Positions 18,225-25,727 of a stretch of 64,000 nt of DNA are shown in pieces (positions within the stretch are counted from its first letter, which is position 1; each line of letters starts with the position of its first letter). The position numbers and the translations under genes were made by a program. The notes under the pieces were generated by a model, which was not told the DNA's origin, searched no databases, and worked only from the letters and a program-made list of their open reading frames with translations. Source of the DNA: CAYVQA01 sp045119035. GTDB taxonomy: Bacteria; Bacillota_I; Bacilli_A; ML615J-28; CAG-313. The stretch lies in NCBI GenBank assembly GCA_045119035.1, contig JBGVCU010000004.1, forward strand, positions 46,240 through 110,239. The letters are read 5' to 3'.

Positions 18225-18755
18225 ATGAAAGCAATTGGAGTAGTACGAAGAATTGATGATTTAGGTAGAATTGTTATTCCCAAAGAATTAAGAAAAACAA
18301 TGAGAATTAAAGAAGGAGACTCTTTAGAAATATTCATTGATGGTACTGATAAAGTTGTATTAAGAAAATATTCTCCAGTACAAAATATTAATGAAATAGT
18401 AAATGAATTTGTTATTGGTTTATATGAAGCAACAAAATCAGATATAATAATTACCGATAATGAACAAATACTTGCTGTTGCAGGAAGTGTTCCTAAAGAG
18501 TTGGTTGGAAGAAAATTATCTTTATTTTATTCAGAACGAATTAGAAATAGAGCTACACAAATAATTGATAAGCCAAATAATTTTGAAATTACTGAACAAT
18601 ATAAAATTAATAAACCATTAATATTTAAAACAATCAGTGTATATGGAGATATATTAGGTTCAGTTTTAATTGTGTGTAGTAACCAAATTACGGATATTGA
18701 AAAGAGTTTAGTTGATTTTAGTACGTCGTTTTTTAATAAATATTTAGAAAATTAA
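18225..18755 (+). CDS. spoVT: Stage V sporulation regulator SpoVT
   Basis: A 176-aa transcription factor with an N-terminal AbrB/SpoVT swapped-hairpin DNA-binding domain (GVVRRIDDLGRIVIPKELRK and IKEGDSLEIFID, residues 3-50) and a C-terminal GAF-like domain. SpoVT controls forespore gene expression in Bacillus. The two-domain length separates it from AbrB (about 95 aa), and the position after mfd is the standard spoVT place. GAGGTGAT precedes the ATG. With gerQ and cwlJ it supports spore formation. Confidence 0.92.
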   Translation: MKAIGVVRRIDDLGRIVIPKELRKTMRIKEGDSLEIFIDGTDKVVLRKYSPVQNINEIVNEFVIGLYEATKSDIIITDNEQILAVAGSVPKELVGRKLSLFYSERIRNRATQIIDKPNNFEITEQYKINKPLIFKTISVYGDILGSVLIVCSNQITDIEKSLVDFSTSFFNKYLEN

Positions 18756-18785
18756 ACTAGTGATATATATATTCACTAGTTTTTT
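18754..18785 (+). terminator. Terminator of spoVT
   Basis: AAACTAGTGA/TCACTAGTTT stem followed by T residues. Confidence 0.8.
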
Positions 18786-18889
18786 AAATAACATGTTAAT
18801 AAAAAATAATATAGCGTAATAAGCTATATTAGAAAACAAACAAAAAAAGAAGCAAATGTTAAAATATATATACCGTTTTAACAAAATTA

Positions 18890-18918
18890 TTGACTTTAAT
18901 TTGTATTTAATGTAAAAT
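18890..18918 (+). promoter_or_regulatory. Promoter of the degV-family gene
   Basis: TTGACT (18890-18895), 17-base spacer, TAAAAT (18913-18918), 28 bases before the start. Confidence 0.65.
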
Positions 18919-18946
18919 TATAACAAAAGAGTTAGGAGGTAAAAAT

Positions 18947-19810
18947 ATGAAAGTAGGAATTATGACTGATGTTAATGCTGGACTTGATTATTTAAATTGC
19001 CCATATGATGTAACTATATTACGTTCAAGTGTAAATTTTAAAGATGAAGTTTTAGTGGATGGTATAGATATTACTTCAACTGAATTTTATGATAGATTAA
19101 AAAATATTTCAAATAAAGAAGATATTCCATCAACTAGCGCTCCATCATTAGGAAGTATATATGATGCTTTTGATAAATTTGTTGAAGAAGGATATACACA
19201 TGTTTTACATTTTCCAATATCTTTTGAATTAAGTGGTACAGGAAAAAGTGTTGTTCAAGTTGCTGAAGAATATAAAGATAAACTTAATATAACTGTTATT
19301 AATACTAAAAGTGCTGGTTATTTACAAGCTTATTTAGTTTTAAATGCTTGTAAAATGATTGAAGACAATAAATCAATTGAAGATGTAATATATATGACAA
19401 ACAAAATTATGGAAAACTGGTGTCTATATTTTGTTGTTGGAGATTTAAATTATCTTATTAAAAATGGTAGATTAAGTAATGCTGCTGGATTTATTGGAAA
19501 TTTATTAAAAATAAAACCTCTTTTAAAGTTAACAGAAGAAGGTAAATTATTTCAATTTGAAAAAATTAAAACATTAAAAAGAGCTCAATCACAGATTGTA
19601 GAATATGTAAAAGATTTTGTTAAAGATGCTAAAAAATATAAACTAGTAATAATGCATTCATGCGAAAAATCAGAAATTGAGGAATTTAAAGTAATCATTA
19701 AAGAAATCTTTACTGATATTGATGATATAGAAGATGCATTAGTAACTCCAGCTGTTGGAGCTCATGTAGGTCCAAATGTTTATGGGCTTGGAGCTATTAT
19801 TTTAGAATAA
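18947..19810 (+). CDS. DegV-family fatty-acid-binding protein
   Basis: A 287-aa DegV/FakB-type protein. Family members bind fatty acids and present them to the FakA kinase. Typical features are an N-terminal DVNAGLDY where most relatives have a D-S-T/SS sequence, ISTSxPS-like PSTSAPSLGSIYDAF near residue 65, and GAHVGPNVYGLGAI at the C-terminus (the usual GxHxGPG). No fakA gene is in this window. AGGAGGT precedes the ATG. Single gene with its own promoter; the next gene has its own too. Confidence 0.88.
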   Translation: MKVGIMTDVNAGLDYLNCPYDVTILRSSVNFKDEVLVDGIDITSTEFYDRLKNISNKEDIPSTSAPSLGSIYDAFDKFVEEGYTHVLHFPISFELSGTGKSVVQVAEEYKDKLNITVINTKSAGYLQAYLVLNACKMIEDNKSIEDVIYMTNKIMENWCLYFVVGDLNYLIKNGRLSNAAGFIGNLLKIKPLLKLTEEGKLFQFEKIKTLKRAQSQIVEYVKDFVKDAKKYKLVIMHSCEKSEIEEFKVIIKEIFTDIDDIEDALVTPAVGAHVGPNVYGLGAIILE

Positions 19811-19820
19811 GACAATAATC

Positions 19821-19849
19821 TTGCAATTTTTAATAAAATATTGTAAAAT
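19821..19849 (+). promoter_or_regulatory. Promoter of fba
   Basis: TTGCAA (19821-19826), 17-base spacer, TAAAAT (19844-19849). Confidence 0.65.
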
Positions 19850-19885
19850 AAATAACGGAAATTTTTATAGACGGAGGTGTTTTTC

Positions 19886-20740
19886 ATGCCATTAGTAAAT
19901 ATGGTAAATATGCTTGCTAAAGCAAAAGAAGGAAAATATGCAGTAGGTCAATATAATATTAATAACTTAGAATGGACTAAAACTATTCTTTTAACTGCAG
20001 AAAAAAATAATTCACCAGTTATTTTAGGTGTATCTGAAGGTGCAGCAAAATACATGGGTGGATTTAATACAATTGTAATGATGGTAAAGGGATTAATGCA
20101 AGATTTAAACATTACTGTTGATGTTGCAATTCATTTAGACCACGGTTCATCATTTGCAAAATGTAAAGCAGCAATCGATGCTGGATTTACATCTGTTATG
20201 ATTGATGGTTCACATCATCCAATTGCTGAAAATATTCAAATGACTAAAGAAGTTGTTGAATATGCACACTCAAAAGGAGTATCAGTTGAAGCTGAAGTTG
20301 GTACAGTTGGTGGAAACGAAGATGGTGTTATCGGTGGAATTCAATACGCTGATAAAGACGAATGTGTTCGTTTAGTAAATGAAACAGGAGTAGATGCTTT
20401 AGCACCTGCACTTGGAAGTGTTCATGGACCATATAAAGGTGAACCGGTTTTAGGATTCAAAGAAATGTTAGAAATCAAAGAATTAACTAACATGCCACTT
20501 GTATTACATGGTGGAACTGGAATTCCTGATGAAAAAATTCAAAAAGCTATCGAATGTGGTACTTGCAAAATCAATGTTAATACTGAATGTCAATTAGCAT
20601 TTAACAAAATCATTCGTGAAGTTATTGCAAATGATGCTGAAGTATATGACCCAAGAAAATTAATCGGGCCTGCAACTAAAGGAATTGAAGCTGCTGTTAC
20701 TGAAAAAATGACAGTATTTGGTACTTTAGGAAAAAACTAA
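19886..20740 (+). CDS. fba: Class II fructose-bisphosphate aldolase
   Basis: Zinc-dependent cleavage of fructose 1,6-bisphosphate in glycolysis, 284 aa from the ATG at 19886, which has GGAGG 8 bases upstream; an in-frame GTG at 19877 lies within that ribosome site and is rejected. IHLDHGSS (catalytic Asp and a zinc-binding His, near residues 80-87), EAEVGTVGG, ALGSVHGPYKG and VLHGGTGIP (further zinc His) are in order, and INVNTECQLAF follows. Tagatose-bisphosphate aldolase is a close alternative, but gene isolation and housekeeping codon use favour Fba. Confidence 0.95.
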   Translation: MPLVNMVNMLAKAKEGKYAVGQYNINNLEWTKTILLTAEKNNSPVILGVSEGAAKYMGGFNTIVMMVKGLMQDLNITVDVAIHLDHGSSFAKCKAAIDAGFTSVMIDGSHHPIAENIQMTKEVVEYAHSKGVSVEAEVGTVGGNEDGVIGGIQYADKDECVRLVNETGVDALAPALGSVHGPYKGEPVLGFKEMLEIKELTNMPLVLHGGTGIPDEKIQKAIECGTCKINVNTECQLAFNKIIREVIANDAEVYDPRKLIGPATKGIEAAVTEKMTVFGTLGKN

Positions 20741-20748
20741 AATAAATT

Positions 20749-20776
20749 AAACAGGCTATATTTAGCCTGTTTTTAT
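20749..20776 (+). terminator. Terminator of fba
   Basis: AAACAGGCTA/TAGCCTGTTT stem and T-run; the ribosome site of the next gene starts a few bases later. Confidence 0.85.
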
Positions 20777-20789
20777 AAAAGGAAAAAAT

Positions 20790-21650
20790 ATGAAAATTGT
20801 AGCTAGTTTATTAATAACAAAAAACTATTTTTCTCAAGAAGAAATAAAACAAACAGTTAAAGATATTGAAACATATATATATCACGTTGAAAAACTATAT
20901 TTAATTAATTTTACAAAACATAGTATTGATGATATATATAACAAAATCAAAAAATATAATAATGTTGAAGTGGTATCAGCACAAAATTTAGGGCAAGTAT
21001 ATAATTATAACACTGCTTTAAGTTTAGCATATAAAGAACAGGCAGACTTTGGGGTTATAATGGAACTTGGTTACTTTTATGAAGAAAGTGATTTTCTTGT
21101 TTTAAAAAGATATGCTATAGCTAACCCTGATACATGTATTATTACTCCAAATCCTGTATATACATGTGAAGAACCTCAAAGACAAGAAATAGATGATAGA
21201 TTAATTAAAGGATGTCATTTAGTTGGTACTTTAATTAATATGAACTGTTACAAAGAAAGAGGTTTTATAGAAAAATATTATCAAACAACATTTGATTATG
21301 AATATTGTTTATATCATAGATCACAAAATAGAAAAATAGTTTTAATGATTAATGCTATATTAAGAAACGCTAACTACAAAATAAAAGAAAGAAGATTCTT
21401 GTTTGCTACTACATATATATATGATAGAGATTTACTTGACCTCTATTATGAAGTAAGAAATAGACATTACTTATGGGATGAATATAAAGATATAGATCCT
21501 GAATTCGTAAAAATCGATAAAAAAGACTATAAAAAAGAAATTAAAGAAATGCGACTAAAAGATAAAGGATATAAAGAAAAATCATTAATTATTAATAGAG
21601 CACTTAATGACTACTACAAAGGAATCACCGGTAAAAAACAAGAAGGATAA
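20790..21650 (+). CDS. Family 2-like glycosyltransferase (rhamnosyltransferase type)
   Basis: A 286-aa protein without signal or membrane segments. VASLLITKNYFS at the N-terminus, VEVVSAQNLGQVYNYNTALSLA near residue 65 and DFGVIMELGYFYEES near 88 mirror the NxGxAxNxxxA and DQD steps of rhamnosyltransferase-like GT2 proteins, but the metal-binding DxD is replaced by MELGY, so catalysis is uncertain. The C-terminal third is basic and tyrosine-rich and may bind a lipid-linked or polymer acceptor. It follows the fba terminator with AAAGG as ribosome site; no other wall polysaccharide gene is next to it. Confidence 0.6.
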   Translation: MKIVASLLITKNYFSQEEIKQTVKDIETYIYHVEKLYLINFTKHSIDDIYNKIKKYNNVEVVSAQNLGQVYNYNTALSLAYKEQADFGVIMELGYFYEESDFLVLKRYAIANPDTCIITPNPVYTCEEPQRQEIDDRLIKGCHLVGTLINMNCYKERGFIEKYYQTTFDYEYCLYHRSQNRKIVLMINAILRNANYKIKERRFLFATTYIYDRDLLDLYYEVRNRHYLWDEYKDIDPEFVKIDKKDYKKEIKEMRLKDKGYKEKSLIINRALNDYYKGITGKKQEG

Positions 21651-21657
21651 AAATAGA

Positions 21658-21690
21658 AGGAACTGTAATAAAAAAACAGTTCCTTTTTAT
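21658..21690 (+). terminator. Terminator of the glycosyltransferase gene
   Basis: AGGAACTGT/ACAGTTCCT stem with A-rich loop followed by five T. Confidence 0.85.
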
Positions 21691-21772
21691 ATTTATTCTA
21701 TAAAAATCTACAAAAATAAACTTTTATTAAATTAACCAAGTTTTACTTTATATGATATAAATAGTATATATG

Positions 21773-21802
21773 TTGCTAGCTTTTTAATTTAAATGATATA
21801 AT
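21773..21802 (+). promoter_or_regulatory. Promoter of surface lipoprotein 1
   Basis: TTGCTA (21773-21778), 18-base spacer, extended -10 TGATATAAT ending at 21802. Confidence 0.6.
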
Positions 21803-21856
21803 ATATATATAAAAAGAAGTACTCAAATGTGTACATTAATAAACGTAGGAGGTAAC

Positions 21857-23266
21857 ATGAAAAAGTATATATTGATATTAATTTTATTTATATGTACATT
21901 AATTACTTCATGTACATTACCAGGACAAAACCAAGGAAATAACAATAATAATCAAAATGATATATATTACAAAGTATATTTTGATAGTTATTATGGAAGT
22001 TTTGTTGAACCGCTTGATGTAAAACAAGGTGAACTTGCCATAAAACCTGTAGATCCAACAAAAGAAAACTTTAGATTTTTATATTGGACTTTAAACAATG
22101 TAGAATATGATTTTAATACACCAGTTACATCAAATATTACACTTGTAGCTTTATGGGAACAAGTAGGTTATCATGTACATGATTATGTAGTTACTAAAGT
22201 TGAACCTACTTGTACAGAAAAAGGATATACAGAATATATATGTTCTTGCGGAGATATATTTAAAGATAGTTATATTGATGAATTAGGCCATAATGAAGAA
22301 AAACATCCAGCAAAATCCCCAACATCTACAGAAATTGGATGGGAAGAATATGTTACTTGTACTAGATGTAGTTATACAACATATAAAGAAATCCCTGTGT
22401 TAAACAACACATCTATTGAAATATATGAAAAAGATGGTAAAAAATTCTTTAATTTCGGATCATATCCTCAAACTCATGTTAACAATAATGAATTAATTAA
22501 TGAATTAAATAAATTAACAAATGTTAATTCAAGAGGATACTATGAATATAATGGAAGCGAATATGCAAAAGTAACTACAAAACCGTGTAATTATGGGGCA
22601 ACAGATTATACATATAGTACAGGAAAAATTGTAGTAGATGGTATTACTGAATGGTTTAAAGTGGAACCTATTGTTTGGAAAATTCTTTCAACAAGTAATA
22701 ATATTTATCAAGTATTAAGCGAATATATTCTAGATGTATCTTGCTACTATCATGACTATGATGAAGTGCGAACTATTGATAGCAAAACCGTATATGCAAA
22801 TAATTATAAGTACTCAGATATTAGAGAATTCTTAAATAATACATTCTTAAATTCAGCATTTAAATCTAATGAACAATCTTTAATAGTAGTAACAGAAGTA
22901 GATAATAGTGCTAGTACAACATATTCGTCTAGTAATCCGTATGTATGCGAAAATACATTTGATAATATATATTTATTAAGTCATCAAGATACATTAAATA
23001 CAAATTATGGTTTTTCTTCTTATAATGTAGGTTATGGTGGTGAAGAAAGAATGTCGATAGTAACAGATTATGCAAAAGCAATGGGGGTATGGTGGAATAC
23101 ATCTTCATCTTATTATAATATAGGCTATTGGTGGCTTCGTTCGCCTAGTTACGACTTTTCTTACAACGCGGGCGTTGTTAACTACGATGGCGGCGTGTAT
23201 ATTTACGACGAAGTCTCTATTAGCGGAATCGGAGTTCGCCCAGCCACCACGATAGCAATCCAATAA
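21857..23266 (+). CDS. Surface lipoprotein with InlB-like repeat and DUF6273-like variable C-terminus (copy 1)
   Basis: A 469-aa predicted lipoprotein; the ATG at 21857 follows AGGAGGT. Residues 1-23 form a signal with lipobox LITSC. Residues ~37-103 form an InlB/Listeria-Bacteroides repeat (YKVYFDSYYGSF to ITLVALWE). Residues ~107-180 hold a Cys-rich segment (PTCTEKGYTEYICSCG, VTCTRCSYTTY) common in Firmicutes surface proteins. The rest resembles the DUF6273/FGE-like fold: FGSYPQTH, WFKVEPIVWKIL, then YWWLRSP and IGVRPATT. From about 23126 the DNA turns GC-rich (59 of 120 bases at 23161-23280, by count) with C-ending codons, unlike paralogs. That segment matches the spacing of retroelement-diversified variable domains. 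Ligand and role are unknown; a recognition or adhesion role is inference. Confidence 0.8.
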   Translation: MKKYILILILFICTLITSCTLPGQNQGNNNNNQNDIYYKVYFDSYYGSFVEPLDVKQGELAIKPVDPTKENFRFLYWTLNNVEYDFNTPVTSNITLVALWEQVGYHVHDYVVTKVEPTCTEKGYTEYICSCGDIFKDSYIDELGHNEEKHPAKSPTSTEIGWEEYVTCTRCSYTTYKEIPVLNNTSIEIYEKDGKKFFNFGSYPQTHVNNNELINELNKLTNVNSRGYYEYNGSEYAKVTTKPCNYGATDYTYSTGKIVVDGITEWFKVEPIVWKILSTSNNIYQVLSEYILDVSCYYHDYDEVRTIDSKTVYANNYKYSDIREFLNNTFLNSAFKSNEQSLIVVTEVDNSASTTYSSSNPYVCENTFDNIYLLSHQDTLNTNYGFSSYNVGYGGEERMSIVTDYAKAMGVWWNTSSSYYNIGYWWLRSPSYDFSYNAGVVNYDGGVYIYDEVSISGIGVRPATTIAIQ

Positions 23267-23402
23267 TCAGTTCGAAAGGCAATTCCTTGCGCGTTGAATC
23301 AAAAAGCGTAAGCGTACAATGCGCAAAACTTTGAAAACGAATGAAAAACATAGGGGTATGGTTGTAAAATGTACGTGGGCAATTGGTGGCTTCATTCGCC
23401 TA
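23127..23402 (+). repeat. 21-bp direct repeats bracketing a GC-rich cassette
   Basis: ATTGGTGGCTTCGTTCGCCT plus A at 23127-23147 recurs at 23382-23402 with one change (G to A). The repeats are 255 bases apart and enclose the GC-rich 3' end of the lipoprotein gene, its stop codon and about 115 further bases. Such repeats would let the cassette be swapped or lost by recombination. Confidence 0.75.
23287..23326 (+). repeat. Imperfect inverted repeat after the variable segment
   Basis: TTGCGCGTTG (23287-23296) faces CAATGCGCAA (23317-23326); nine of ten positions pair and the tenth is a G-U pair in RNA. The 20-base loop contains AGCGTA twice. It lies 20 bases after the stop codon, inside the GC-rich patch. 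No T-run follows, so it is not a standard terminator. Confidence 0.5.
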
Positions 23403-23405
23403 ACA
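23353..23405 (+). pseudogene. Relic of a second DUF6273-like 3' end
   Basis: GGGGTATGGT (23353-23362) and the 21-base match at 23382-23402 repeat, in order, parts of the preceding gene (23084-23093 and 23127-23147), with a shorter stretch between them. One frame reads GNWWLHSPNKKK, where the intact gene has GYWWLRSP. After CCTAAC the similarity stops. It is a truncated copy left by duplication or cassette exchange, or less likely a remnant of a template repeat. Confidence 0.55.
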
Positions 23406-23550
23406 AGAAAAAAGTACTTTTTAATATAGTACTTAAAATAGAAATTAAAATAATAATAGAACATATATTTATTATTAAAAAAGTGTAAATAAATTTATAT
23501 ATTGAATTATTATTAAAGTGTATAGTTCATATAAATAATATTAATATAAT

Positions 23551-23586
23551 TGGAACTGTTAAAATAATTTTTAACAGTTCTTTTAT
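23551..23586 (+). terminator. Terminator downstream of surface lipoprotein 1 locus
   Basis: GAACTGTTAAA/TTTAACAGTTC stem followed by TTTT, about 285 bases after the stop codon; the whole relic region would be in the 3' untranslated RNA. Confidence 0.7.
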
Positions 23587-23605
23587 ATATAATTATGTAT
23601 TTATA

Positions 23606-23634
23606 TTGTGATACATATAGATTAATGTTATAAT
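23606..23634 (+). promoter_or_regulatory. Promoter of surface lipoprotein 2
   Basis: TTGTGA (23606-23611), 17-base spacer, TATAAT (23629-23634), 36 bases before the start. Confidence 0.65.
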
Positions 23635-23670
23635 TTAGTTGATTAGATATATTTTAAAAGGAGCATTAAT

Positions 23671-25029
23671 ATGAAAAAGTATTTATTAATATTAATTTTA
23701 TTTTTATGTACATTAATTACATCATGTACATTACCAGGACAAAACCAAGGAAATAGCAATCAAAATGATATATATTATACAGTATTTTTTGATAGTAATT
23801 ATGGTAGTTTCGTCGAATCACAAAATATCAAAAATGGAAGTAATGCTATAAAACCAGTTGATCCAATAAAAGAAAACTTTAAATTTCTATATTGGGAATT
23901 TAATAATGAAGAATATGATTTTAATACACCAGTTACAAGTAATATTACACTTATAGCAAAATGGGAAGAAGTTGGGGTTCATACTCATTTTTATACAACA
24001 AATGTAATAGAACCTACATGTACTCTACAAGGATATACGCAGTATATATGTGATTGTGGATATATATATTTAGATAATTATATTGATGAATTAGGTCATA
24101 ATGAAGTATATCATGAAGCAAAAACTCCTACTGAAACAGAAATAGGATGGGATGCATATGTAACATGTACAAGATGTGATTATTCAACATATATTGAAAT
24201 TCCTGCAACAGGTAAAATTTCTATTGAAATATACGTAAAAGATGGAAAACAATATTTTAATTTAGGTTCATATCCTCAAACTCATATTAATGATTCTGCT
24301 TTAATTGAAGAACTAAATAAATTAACTACGGTTAATGCTAGAGGATATTATGAGTATAATGGAGAAGAATATGCTAAAATGACACCTCAAATCAATAATG
24401 TATTTAACGAAGAATTATTATTTAGTACAGGAAAACCTATTGAAAATGGTGTGACTGAATGGTTTATTGTTGAACCAATAGTATGGAGAATTTTAGAAAG
24501 TGATAATGATACATATAAGGTAATAAGCGAATATATATTAGATTTATCTTGTTATAGTAACGCGTCTTCGTCTAGTAATTGGAATAATTACAAAAATTCT
24601 CAAATTAGAAAATTTTTAAATGATGAGTTTTATAATTCTGCTTTTAATAATAATGAAAAAACCTTAATTATTGATACAGAAGTTGATAATAGCGTTAGTA
24701 CAGCAGATAGTTTAGAAAATTCTTATGTGTGCGAAAATACTTTTGATAAAATATATTTATTAAGTTATCAAGATGTAATTAATCCTGAATATGGATTTGC
24801 TGGTCCAAACGAAACTGACTATTCTAAAATAGCTGAAGCAACTGATTATGCAAAAGGTAATGATCTATTAACAACATTCTTTAATCACAGAACAAGTTGG
24901 TGGATTCGTACACCGTATAGTGCTGATGCTAATGAGGCATATTATATTAGTAATGTTGGTAGAATTACTTATTTTTATGTTTATAATATATATGGAGTTC
25001 GTCCTGCAACTACTGTATCATTTAACTAG
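23671..25029 (+). CDS. Surface lipoprotein with InlB-like repeat and DUF6273-like C-terminus (copy 2)
   Basis: A 452-aa paralog of the preceding lipoprotein, nearly identical over the signal (lipobox LITSC, then TLPGQNQGN). The same order is seen: InlB-like repeat (residues ~32-98), Cys-rich segment with PTCTLQGYTQYICDCG and VTCTRCDYSTY, then FGSYPQTH-like and WFIVEPIVWRIL. The C-terminal domain ends WWIRTP, 27 variable residues, GVRPATTVSF. Its variable stretch is encoded by AT-rich codons with none ending in C, so it lacks the GC-rich patch of copy 1. AAAGGAG precedes the ATG. The pair arose by tandem duplication; different C-termini suggest different ligands. Confidence 0.8.
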   Translation: MKKYLLILILFLCTLITSCTLPGQNQGNSNQNDIYYTVFFDSNYGSFVESQNIKNGSNAIKPVDPIKENFKFLYWEFNNEEYDFNTPVTSNITLIAKWEEVGVHTHFYTTNVIEPTCTLQGYTQYICDCGYIYLDNYIDELGHNEVYHEAKTPTETEIGWDAYVTCTRCDYSTYIEIPATGKISIEIYVKDGKQYFNLGSYPQTHINDSALIEELNKLTTVNARGYYEYNGEEYAKMTPQINNVFNEELLFSTGKPIENGVTEWFIVEPIVWRILESDNDTYKVISEYILDLSCYSNASSSSNWNNYKNSQIRKFLNDEFYNSAFNNNEKTLIIDTEVDNSVSTADSLENSYVCENTFDKIYLLSYQDVINPEYGFAGPNETDYSKIAEATDYAKGNDLLTTFFNHRTSWWIRTPYSADANEAYYISNVGRITYFYVYNIYGVRPATTVSFN

Positions 25030-25047
25030 TTTTATGTAAAATAAAGG

Positions 25048-25080
25048 GAACTATTTTTATAAATAGTTCTTTTGTTTTTT
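25048..25080 (+). terminator. Terminator of surface lipoprotein 2
   Basis: GAACTATTT/AAATAGTTC stem, 4-base loop, T-rich tail. Confidence 0.85.
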
Positions 25081-25187
25081 AGCTTATAATATATTCCTGT
25101 ATTAATTACTTTTTTAAATTAAGTAGGAAATTTTTATATAAAAATAGGATTTTTTTGAAAACTCAAAATAGTATATAATATATAATG

Positions 25188-25222
25188 AAAAGAGAAAAGT
25201 GTAAAAATTTTTCTCTTTTTTC
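25188..25222 (+). terminator. Second hairpin with T-run before the S10 promoter
   Basis: AAAAGAGAAAA/TTTTCTCTTTT with a 10-base loop and trailing T. It insulates the ribosomal superoperon, or ends a short transcript starting in the TATAAT-rich stretch just upstream (25170-25187). Confidence 0.6.
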
Positions 25223-25242
25223 TTATATATAAGTCAAATTGC

Positions 25243-25271
25243 TTGCAATTGATAGGTAAAATGAGTATAAT
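25243..25271 (+). promoter_or_regulatory. Promoter of the S10-spc-alpha superoperon
   Basis: TTGCAA (25243-25248), 17-base spacer, TATAAT (25266-25271). Transcription would begin near 25278, at the 5' edge of the structured leader. Confidence 0.75.
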
Positions 25272-25276
25272 ATTAA

Positions 25277-25380
25277 AGGCTTAGAGAAGGGCGAAGAAAG
25301 GCAAGGTTGCTGATACTCACGGATGAGTTGTCGTGTCCTGGGTCTGTCAGGTAATTTGTCTGGAGCCTACCTTAAAACTA
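25277..25380 (+). ncRNA. Structured 5' leader RNA of rpsJ
   Basis: About 105 bases with higher GC than the surrounding DNA lie between promoter and rpsJ. Helices seen: ACTCA/TGAGT closed by a CGGA tetraloop (25315-25328), CCTG/CAGG (25337-25340/25348-25351), and an outer AGGC/GCCT pair (25277-25280/25375-25378). No T-run follows, so attenuation by intrinsic termination is not apparent. By position it may be a ribosomal-protein-binding autoregulatory leader; E. coli uses L4 at this operon, but I cannot match this RNA to that structure. Confidence 0.6.
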
Positions 25381-25396
25381 AATAGGAGGAAAAAAC

Positions 25397-25705
25397 ATGG
25401 CAAAAGAAAGAAAATTAAGAATAAGATTATTATCTTATGATCACAGATTATTAGACGAATCTGCGAAAAAAATTGTGGAAACTGCTAAAAGAACTGGTGC
25501 TACAGTTTCTGGACCAATTCCACTACCAACTGAAAAGGAAGTATTTACTATTATCCGTTCACCACACAAATATAAAGATTCACGTGAACAATTTGAACGT
25601 AGAACACACAAACGTTTAATCGATATCGTAAATATTACACCTAAAACAATGGATGCGTTAGTTCACTTAGAATTACCATCTGGTGTTGAAATCGTATTAA
25701 AATAA
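25397..25705 (+). CDS. rpsJ: 30S ribosomal protein S10
   Basis: 102 aa, first gene of the superoperon; part of the 30S head and, as NusE, of antitermination complexes. KLRIRLLSYDHRLLDESAKKI at the N-terminus, ATVSGPIPLPTEKEVFTI and FERRTHKRLIDI are the classical S10 blocks. AGGAGG 8 bases before the ATG. Preceded by a structured leader. Confidence 0.98.
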   Translation: MAKERKLRIRLLSYDHRLLDESAKKIVETAKRTGATVSGPIPLPTEKEVFTIIRSPHKYKDSREQFERRTHKRLIDIVNITPKTMDALVHLELPSGVEIVLK

Positions 25706-25727
25706 ATTTAAATAGGAGGAAAGAAAA

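Noticed and set aside
19877..19885. GTG start for fba nine bases upstream
   Set aside because: It lies within the GGAGG ribosome site; ATG 19886 fits spacing and family N-terminus.
14800..21430. Frequent ATATATAT tracts inside genes as possible slippage sites
   Set aside because: They encode ordinary Ile-Tyr runs throughout the AT-rich genome and no frame is disrupted.
23265..23285. tRNA remnant because of a GTTCGAA T-loop-like sequence
   Set aside because: No cloverleaf arms or acceptor stem can be formed around it.
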